A DNA stretch of 19,058 nucleotides from an uncultured Chloroflexota bacterium (lineage in GTDB: Bacteria; Chloroflexota; Anaerolineae; Aggregatilineales; Phototrophicaceae), in contig CALBRY010000318.1 in assembly GCA_937927665.1 (NCBI GenBank), positions 1 to 19,058 of the forward strand. The letters run 5' to 3'. The notes beneath the pieces are model-generated. The model was not told the DNA's origin. It made no database searches and saw only the letters and a list, made by a program, of their open reading frames with translations. Shown in pieces: positions 14,321-19,058 of this stretch (its first letter is position 1; each line of letters begins with the position of its first letter). The translations under genes and the position numbers were made by a program.

Positions 14321-14375
14321 CTGTTTGACGCGATTTGTTAGGATCATCCCTGTTACGGAAGGATGGACGAAACGT

Positions 14376-16172
14376 ATGCCCAGAATCATTCATGTCTCGG
14401 TCGCTTGGCCCTACGCCAACGGCGATCTCCACGTCGGACACCTCGCGGGCGCTTACCTGCCTGCTGATATCTTTGCGCGGTATCATCGACTCAAGGGCAA
14501 CCGCGTCCTGATGGTCAGCGGATCGGATAGTCATGGCACGCCAATCAGCGTTGAAGCCGACAAGCGCGGGGTGACTGCACGCTCGATCTTCGAGCATTAT
14601 CACGAGCGGTTTTTGCTCACCCAGCAGAAGGTCGGCATCAGCTACGATCTGTTTACCCATACGGATACGGAGACGCATCAGCGCGTCTCGCAGGATATTT
14701 TCACGACGCTGTTGGAGCGCGGTCATCTGTACAAAGAGGAGCAAACCCTGCTGTACAGTGAACTTGAAAAGCGCTTCCTGCCGGATCGCTATGTTGAAGG
14801 GGAATGTTATATCTGTCATGCCCCCAACGCACGCGGCGATCAATGTGATACCTGCGGAAACTTGCTCGATGCAACGCTGCTGATCAACCCGCGCAGCCGC
14901 AATCACCCGGAAGAAAAGCTGATCTTGCGGACGACTCAGCATTATTTTCTTGATCTCGCCCGCTTCACCGACCAGTTGATCGAGTATCTCGATTCACATG
15001 CTGATCATTGGCGTCCTCAGGTGGTGCGTTTCAGCCGCCGCTTTGTCGAAGATGGGCTGCGCGGTCGCCCGATCACCCGCGATATTGACTGGGGGATTCC
15101 CGTACCGCTCGAAGGCTGGGACGAAAAACGCCTGTATGTGTGGTTTGAGGCGGTGATCGGCTATTTCAGCGCCAGCATCGAATGGGCGAAGAACATCGGT
15201 CAACCGGATGCGTGGAAAGATTGGTGGTATAACCCCGATGCACGCATCTATAACTTCATCGGGAAGGACAACATCCCTTTCCATACGATCATCTGGCAGT
15301 CGGAATTGATCGGCATTGATGGGATTTACAACGATGGGGTGCGCGGTTTGCAACTGCCGTATGATGTTCCCGCCAACGAGTTCATGAACATCGAAGGCGA
15401 AAAATTCAGCAAAAGCCGCAATTGGGCGATCTGGCTGCCGGATATTCTCGAACGTTATCAGGCGGATGCGCTCCGCTACTACACGGCGGCAGTCGCGCCC
15501 GAAACCCGCGATACCGATTTCCTGTGGGATGGCTTCGTGAGCCGCGTCAACAATGAGCTTGTCGCGGCATGGGGAAATCTGGTTAACCGCCTGTTGAGCT
15601 TCGCGTATAAGCGTTACGAGGGGCGCGTCCCCGAATATGGCACGCTTACGCCGCGTGATGAAGCATTGATCACACTGGCGGAGAACGGATTCAAGGTGTG
15701 CGGCGACTTATTAGAAAAGGTCGAACTGCGCGAGGCGCTTTCGACGGCGATGAGCATCGTCCGCGAGGCGAACACGTACCTGAGCGAACAGGAACCGTGG
15801 AAGCTGATCAAGGAGCATCCGACGGATGCGGCGCGCGTGGTCTATACGACGCTGCGCGTGATCGATAACCTGAAAACACTGCTCGCGCCGTTCCTGCCGT
15901 TTAGCAGTCAGCAGGTACACGAGTATCTGGGCGGCGAAGGTCAGTTGTTCGGTGATTTGAATATCGTCGAATATCAGGAGGAGACGCGCGCGCATAAGGC
16001 GTTGGTGTATGATGGTTCTAAGGCGATCGGCAAATGGGCGGTTTCGACACTGAAGCCGGGGCAGGCGCTCCGCGAACCCGCGCCGTTGTTTGTCAAACTG
16101 GAACCGGAGACTGTCGAGAAAGAACGCGCTTACCTCGGTCAGCCGCGTGAAGAACAGCCGATTGAAGTCTAG
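14376..16172 (+). CDS. metG: Methionyl-tRNA synthetase
   Basis: This class I synthetase charges tRNA-Met in the cytoplasm. From ATG 14376 it has 598 residues. The HIGH signature reads HVGH (19-22) in WPYANGDLHVGHLAGAY. The connective insertion carries one four-Cys zinc site, C144, C147, C157 and C160. FIGKDNIPFHTIIW is the conserved active-site strand, and the KMSKS loop is KFSKS (343-347). The anticodon-binding helical domain follows, and no C-terminal EMAP-II-like tRNA-binding domain is present, in keeping with the shorter MetRS form. The open frame runs back to 14226 through the terminator, so that extension is not coding. GGAAGGA lies 12 bases upstream of the ATG, somewhat far. I see no good promoter between the terminator and the ATG, so expression probably depends on readthrough of the leader terminator. 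Confidence 0.97.
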   Translation: MPRIIHVSVAWPYANGDLHVGHLAGAYLPADIFARYHRLKGNRVLMVSGSDSHGTPISVEADKRGVTARSIFEHYHERFLLTQQKVGISYDLFTHTDTETHQRVSQDIFTTLLERGHLYKEEQTLLYSELEKRFLPDRYVEGECYICHAPNARGDQCDTCGNLLDATLLINPRSRNHPEEKLILRTTQHYFLDLARFTDQLIEYLDSHADHWRPQVVRFSRRFVEDGLRGRPITRDIDWGIPVPLEGWDEKRLYVWFEAVIGYFSASIEWAKNIGQPDAWKDWWYNPDARIYNFIGKDNIPFHTIIWQSELIGIDGIYNDGVRGLQLPYDVPANEFMNIEGEKFSKSRNWAIWLPDILERYQADALRYYTAAVAPETRDTDFLWDGFVSRVNNELVAAWGNLVNRLLSFAYKRYEGRVPEYGTLTPRDEALITLAENGFKVCGDLLEKVELREALSTAMSIVREANTYLSEQEPWKLIKEHPTDAARVVYTTLRVIDNLKTLLAPFLPFSSQQVHEYLGGEGQLFGDLNIVEYQEETRAHKALVYDGSKAIGKWAVSTLKPGQALREPAPLFVKLEPETVEKERAYLGQPREEQPIEV

Positions 16173-16195
16173 CACGACGTAACACATCGTTTTCA

Positions 16196-16233
16196 CCCCT
16201 CGTTCAACACGTTCATAAGTGTTGAACGAGGGG
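16196..16233. repeat. Long perfect palindrome downstream of metG
   Basis: CCCCTCGTTCAACAC (16196-16210) and GTGTTGAACGAGGGG (16219-16233) are a perfect 15-bp inverted repeat with an 8-nt loop, 24 bases after the metG stop. The stem is followed by AACACC rather than U's, so it is not a canonical intrinsic terminator. It may instead be a 3'-end stabilising hairpin or a dispersed palindromic element. The remaining bases to the next gene hold a small CCCCT/AGGGG hairpin (16266-16286) and no clear promoter. Confidence 0.65.
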
Positions 16234-16323
16234 AACACCACTGCACCCACTTACTCACGCTGCTGCCCCTTTCTTTTGCAGAGGGGATCATAATCAAAAG
16301 CGCATGATTGAGGAGGAAAAGCG

Positions 16324-17136
16324 ATGGCACGATTTATTTGCGTCACCTGCGGTACGCAGTACCCCGAAAGCGATTCACCCCCGTCACAATGTATGATCTG
16401 CCAAGATGAGCGCCAATATGTTAATCCAGCGGGGCAGCAGTGGACGACGCTGGAAAATCTCCGGAAAGACCGTCACAACATCCTGACTGACCTTGAACCG
16501 GGGCTGACGAGCATCCGCACCGATCCGGGATTTGCGATCGGTCAGCAGGCATATTTGATTCAAACGCCGGAAGGTAATGTGTTATGGGACTGCATCAGCT
16601 TTATTGATAATGCGACGATTGAGGCGGTCAATGCGTTGGGCGGCATCAGCGCGATCGCGGTATCGCACCCGCATTTTTACAGCTCAATCGGTGAATGGAG
16701 CGCGGCGTTTGGGGGTGTGCCGGTGTATCTGCATAAATCGGATGCGGCGCATGTGATGAACCGTATTCCGGCGATCCGCTTCTGGAGCGGCGAGTCTCAA
16801 CGGCTGAACGCGCATGTTTCGCTGATCCGCTGCGGCGGGCATTTTGACGGATCGACGGTGCTGCATTGGTCAGCAGGGGCGGACGGCAGAGGCGCGATCT
16901 TTACGGCGGATACGGTTTATCTTGCGTCCGATTCGCGTTATGTGTCGTTCATGTACAGCTATCCGAATTATCTGCCGCTTCCGCCTTCGAAAGTGCGGCG
17001 GATCGCCGAGGCGCTTCAACCCGTTTCGTTTGATCGGCTTTACGGCGGGTGGCACGGAAAAATCATGCGATCCGGCGGGCATGATGCGGTACAGCGTTCA
17101 GCCGAGCGCTACATCAATTTGATAACCGAGGCATAA
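16324..17136 (+). CDS. MBL-fold metallo-hydrolase with N-terminal zinc ribbon
   Basis: This 270-residue protein fuses a short zinc ribbon (C6, C9, C23, C26) to a metallo-beta-lactamase fold. Metal-ligand candidates are SHPHFYSS (His115, His117), GGHFDG (His173), TADT (Asp196) and GWHG (His244). The usual HxHxDH motif is incomplete: Phe118, Tyr119 and Ser120 follow where Asp and His normally supply the second metal site, so a single-metal centre is likely. The pattern EWSAAFGGVPVYLH ... RFWSGES ... SFMYSYPNYLPLP is characteristic of a conserved subfamily whose substrate I do not know. The ATG has a near-perfect AGGAGG 8 bases upstream. It is a single gene between the metG palindrome and a strong terminator; its location is presumably cytoplasmic. 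Confidence 0.88.
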   Translation: MARFICVTCGTQYPESDSPPSQCMICQDERQYVNPAGQQWTTLENLRKDRHNILTDLEPGLTSIRTDPGFAIGQQAYLIQTPEGNVLWDCISFIDNATIEAVNALGGISAIAVSHPHFYSSIGEWSAAFGGVPVYLHKSDAAHVMNRIPAIRFWSGESQRLNAHVSLIRCGGHFDGSTVLHWSAGADGRGAIFTADTVYLASDSRYVSFMYSYPNYLPLPPSKVRRIAEALQPVSFDRLYGGWHGKIMRSGGHDAVQRSAERYINLITEA

Positions 17137-17141
17137 TCATG

Positions 17142-17170
17142 AGGGATGCGAAATGCATCCCTTTTTATTT
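17142..17170 (+). terminator. Intrinsic terminator of the MBL-fold hydrolase gene
   Basis: AGGGATGC (17142-17149) and GCATCCCT (17155-17162) form a perfect 8-bp stem with loop GAAAT, followed by TTTTATTT. It lies 5 bases past the stop codon and insulates the TetR promoter downstream. Confidence 0.88.
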
Positions 17171-17182
17171 GAAAACTGATGG

Positions 17183-17211
17183 TTGACAGTGTTTACTAAA
17201 CACTGTAAAGT
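17183..17211 (+). promoter_or_regulatory. TetR gene promoter with embedded palindromic operator
   Basis: TTGACA (17183-17188) and TAAAGT (17206-17211) are 17 bases apart. A perfect 21-bp palindrome, ACAGTGTTTA-C-TAAACACTGT (17186-17206), fills the spacer and touches both boxes. A third, imperfect half-site TAAACGGTGT follows at 17211-17220, and GTTTACT/AGTAAAC (17191-17197 and 17209-17215) forms an overlapping second dyad. A protein bound here would exclude RNA polymerase, which fits self-repression by the TetR protein encoded just downstream. Confidence 0.85.
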
Positions 17212-17241
17212 AAACGGTGTAATCTGATTGCGAGGTGGAGA

Positions 17242-17931
17242 GTGCCGAGAACACGCGACGAAGCCGAACACGAGGCGACAAAAGCGCATATAAAAGCAAT
17301 TGCGCGGGCGCAGATGGTGGCGGCAGGAACAGCAGGACTTTCGCTGCGGGCAATCGCACGCGAAATGGATATGACTGCTCCGGCGCTGTATCGCTACTTT
17401 CCGAAGCTTGACGATTTGATCACGGCGTTGATCGTGGATGCGTTCAACGGGGTCGCGGATGCACTGGAAACAGCGGACGCGGGCGCAGCCGATCCGACGG
17501 ATTACGAAGGGCGATTAACGGCGGTGTGTCTGGCGTATCGAAAATACGCGCTGGATTACCCGGTCGATTTTCAGTTGATTTACGGCAACCCGATCCCCGG
17601 CTACAACGCCCCGCGTGAGATCACCGTTCCGGCGGCGACACGCGTCCATGTGGCGATGACGCGGGTTCTGGTAGAAGCAGACGCGGCAGGGCGTTTTCAC
17701 CATCCGTTTACGGGTAAGCTGGCATTTGCACCCAACGCACTGGCGAACACGGTGCTTATCGCCCAACAGTTTGGCGTTAAGCCCGAATTGATTGCGACGG
17801 CGATGGTTTTGTGGACATCGATTCACAGCGTGGTCACGCTCGATTTGGATGGACACATCGAGTCGGCGATCTCCGCCGATGCCCTGTACGACATGACGAT
17901 TCGCCTGTTCCTTGAGCGATTTATCTCATAA
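17242..17931 (+). CDS. TetR/AcrR family transcriptional repressor (WHG-type C-terminal domain)
   Basis: This 229-residue regulator binds DNA as a dimer and releases it on ligand binding. The N-terminal helix-turn-helix is LSLRAIAREMDMTAPALYRYF (about 33-53), followed by PKLDDLITALI. The C-terminal part with AYRKYALDYPVDFQLIYGNPIPGY resembles the TetR_C_33/WHG ligand-binding domain. It starts at GTG 17242 with GAGG 6 bases upstream; no ATG fits. The operator palindrome in its promoter indicates autorepression. The likely second target is the SDR gene 110 bases downstream, which has no clear promoter of its own and may be co-transcribed. In between, GGCaGCGC/GCGCcGCC (17974-17996) makes a weak hairpin that could reduce readthrough. 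The inducer is unknown. Confidence 0.93.
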   Translation: MPRTRDEAEHEATKAHIKAIARAQMVAAGTAGLSLRAIAREMDMTAPALYRYFPKLDDLITALIVDAFNGVADALETADAGAADPTDYEGRLTAVCLAYRKYALDYPVDFQLIYGNPIPGYNAPREITVPAATRVHVAMTRVLVEADAAGRFHHPFTGKLAFAPNALANTVLIAQQFGVKPELIATAMVLWTSIHSVVTLDLDGHIESAISADALYDMTIRLFLERFIS

Positions 17932-18041
17932 CGGAAACCCTTAGGTAACACACAACCGGGGACTTTATCGATTGGCAGCGCCGTTTTCGCGCCGCCCTAG
18001 TTCAATGCATGTCTATTCCATTCATCACAGGAGACTCAACC

Positions 18042-19019
18042 ATGACTACGAACACGAATGAACTACATGTCATTTTCGGCACAGGTCCGATGGGCGCGGC
18101 AATCATGACCGAGCTTTTGGCGCGCGGAAAACGCATTCGCATGATCAACCGCAAAGGCAAGCCGTCGCTCGCTACAGGATCGCCGCAAGGGGTTGAGTTC
18201 CGCGCCGCCGATCTGTATCAGCCGGGGAGTGCCGCCGAAGCCGCCAAGGGTGCAACACATATTTATCAAGCGGCGCAGCCGGAATATCACGAATGGATTG
18301 AAAAATTCCCGCCGATTCAGCAGGCGGTGCTGGATGCCGCGATCAAGATCGGCGCAAAGCTGATCGTGGTCGAAAACCTGTATATGTATGGCGATACGAA
18401 CGGCGCGGTGATCACCGAGCAGACGCCGTACAAACCGACAGCACAGCGTAAAGGCGTGCTGCGTACGCGCCTCACCGAGCAGTTGATGGATGCCCATCAA
18501 AAAGGGCGCGTGCAGGTTGTCACCGGACGCGGCGCGGACTTTTACGGACCGGGGGATATGGTCATGGGCGAGCGGACGTTCATCAATGCGCTGAAGGGAA
18601 AACAGGTGAGCAGTCTGGGAAATCCTGATATGCCGCACACGTTCACGTATACCCGCGATTTCGGTAAAGCGCTCGTCATTCTGGGTGAAAACGATGATGC
18701 GTTCGGTCAGGCGTGGCATGTGCCGAGCGCCGAGCCGATCACCCAGCGGGAATTGATCACGATGGTGTTTCAGGAAGCGGGTACGACGCCGAAGATCGGC
18801 AGCATGGGCACGATGATGTTGCGAATCGGCGGCTTATTCGTTCCGGCGGCGCGCGAGGTGATCGAAATGATGTACGAATTCAACAAGCCGTTTATCGTCG
18901 ACAGCAGCAAATTTACGAAGCGCTTCGGCATGACGGCGACTCCGTATCGCCAATCGATCGCGGAGACGATCGCATGGTTCAAGGCACATCTGCCGGAAAT
19001 CGAAGCGGCGCACAAGTAG
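18042..19019 (+). CDS. Atypical SDR: NAD(P)-dependent epimerase/dehydratase-like protein
   Basis: This protein of 325 residues has an extended SDR Rossmann fold. The dinucleotide motif is GTGPMG (13-18) at the end of the first strand. Asn30-Arg31 (RMINRKG) follow the second strand, where basic residues usually favour NADP. VVENLYMYG and YGPGD are extended-SDR landmarks. The catalytic YxxxK is not recognisable: the segment that normally holds it reads KGVLRTRLTEQLM, so catalysis may differ or be lost. ATG 18042 is chosen because AGGAG lies 8 bases upstream and the Rossmann fold follows at once; the open frame reaches ATG 18009. It sits 110 bases after the TetR gene on the same strand, a common arrangement for a repressor and its detoxifying or modifying enzyme. 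The substrate is unknown. Confidence 0.88.
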   Translation: MTTNTNELHVIFGTGPMGAAIMTELLARGKRIRMINRKGKPSLATGSPQGVEFRAADLYQPGSAAEAAKGATHIYQAAQPEYHEWIEKFPPIQQAVLDAAIKIGAKLIVVENLYMYGDTNGAVITEQTPYKPTAQRKGVLRTRLTEQLMDAHQKGRVQVVTGRGADFYGPGDMVMGERTFINALKGKQVSSLGNPDMPHTFTYTRDFGKALVILGENDDAFGQAWHVPSAEPITQRELITMVFQEAGTTPKIGSMGTMMLRIGGLFVPAAREVIEMMYEFNKPFIVDSSKFTKRFGMTATPYRQSIAETIAWFKAHLPEIEAAHK

Positions 19020-19026
19020 GATAAAT

Positions 19027-19043
19027 CGCAGAGAACGCAGAGG
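19027..19043 (+). repeat. Short CGCAGAG-type intergenic repeat
   Basis: CGCAGAGAACGCAGAGG contains CGCAGAG twice at a 9-base spacing and starts 7 bases after the SDR stop. It resembles the CACAAAG repeat at 6607-6623 in period and purine bias. AGAGAA and TTCTCT around it (19031-19057) could form a weak hairpin at the window edge. Confidence 0.45.
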
Positions 19044-19058
19044 AGGATCCCTTCTCTC

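Noticed and set aside
14226..14375. In-frame 50-residue N-terminal extension of metG
   Set aside because: It would run through the terminator hairpin and its U-tract, has no Shine-Dalgarno, and MPRIIHVSVAWPYANG at 14376 matches MetRS N termini.
14129..14375. T-box or SAM riboswitch upstream of metG
   Set aside because: I found no T-box core (UGGGUGGNACCACG-like) and no SAM-I core motifs; the leader-ORF/terminator arrangement explains the region better.
18063..18719. Long minus-strand ORF (218 codons) opposite the SDR gene
   Set aside because: It is an antisense shadow without motifs or Shine-Dalgarno; the plus-strand Rossmann protein is clearly the real gene.
1..19058. CRISPR array, prophage, transposon, tRNA or rRNA genes, defence island
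   Set aside because: I found no regularly spaced repeats, integrase/transposase motifs, tRNA-like cloverleaf with CCA-proximal stem or rRNA segments; the STAND protein alone does not make a defence locus.

Overview
The window looks like chromosomal DNA of a free-living bacterium, most plausibly Chloroflexota (Anaerolineae-like). That is an inference from GC content of roughly 57% and the mix of proteins: a STAND-type ATPase with TPRs, a soluble GAF/PAS histidine kinase, a secreted SH3b protein, a PYROXD2-like oxidoreductase, a GT39-like membrane protein and a DUF3179 protein. There are no phage, transposon, CRISPR or rRNA/tRNA genes. I see ordinary, densely packed housekeeping and accessory DNA with several well-formed regulatory sites.

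Layout. From the left, a plus-strand STAND/TPR protein (15-2669) converges on a minus-strand block through a perfect 10-bp shared terminator hairpin. The minus block is an orphan histidine kinase, two tandem M42 metallo-aminopeptidases whose genes are translationally linked, and a secreted three-domain SH3b protein. A divergent gap of about 290 bases (8002-8292) leads to a plus-strand pair: an unrecognised small helical protein and a PYROXD2-like FAD oxidoreductase. This pair converges on a minus-strand multi-pass glycosyltransferase-like protein. A divergent promoter region (11913-12060) then starts a long plus-strand run: trpS, a DUF3179 variant, a short leader ORF plus a 12-bp-stem terminator, metG, a zinc-ribbon MBL-fold hydrolase, a TetR regulator and an atypical SDR.

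How genes work together. The two M42 genes probably form one transcript and may build one mixed aminopeptidase complex. The TetR gene has its own TTGACA-17-TAAAGT promoter filled by a perfect 21-bp palindrome, so it is very likely self-repressed, and the SDR downstream is its probable co-regulated target. The most interesting spot is 14132-14375, upstream of metG. A strong promoter sits six bases before a leaderless 25-codon ORF that contains two closely spaced Met codons. After it come hairpins, a very stable intrinsic terminator, and then metG, whose leader shows no second good promoter. This is the architecture of a ribosome-mediated attenuator sensing methionyl-tRNA, controlling the enzyme that makes it.

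Limits. All structures were matched by hand without folding energies, and families were recognised from motifs without any database search. Several starts were moved downstream of the longest ORF because of signal peptides, Shine-Dalgarno sites or family alignment; each case is explained in its entry.
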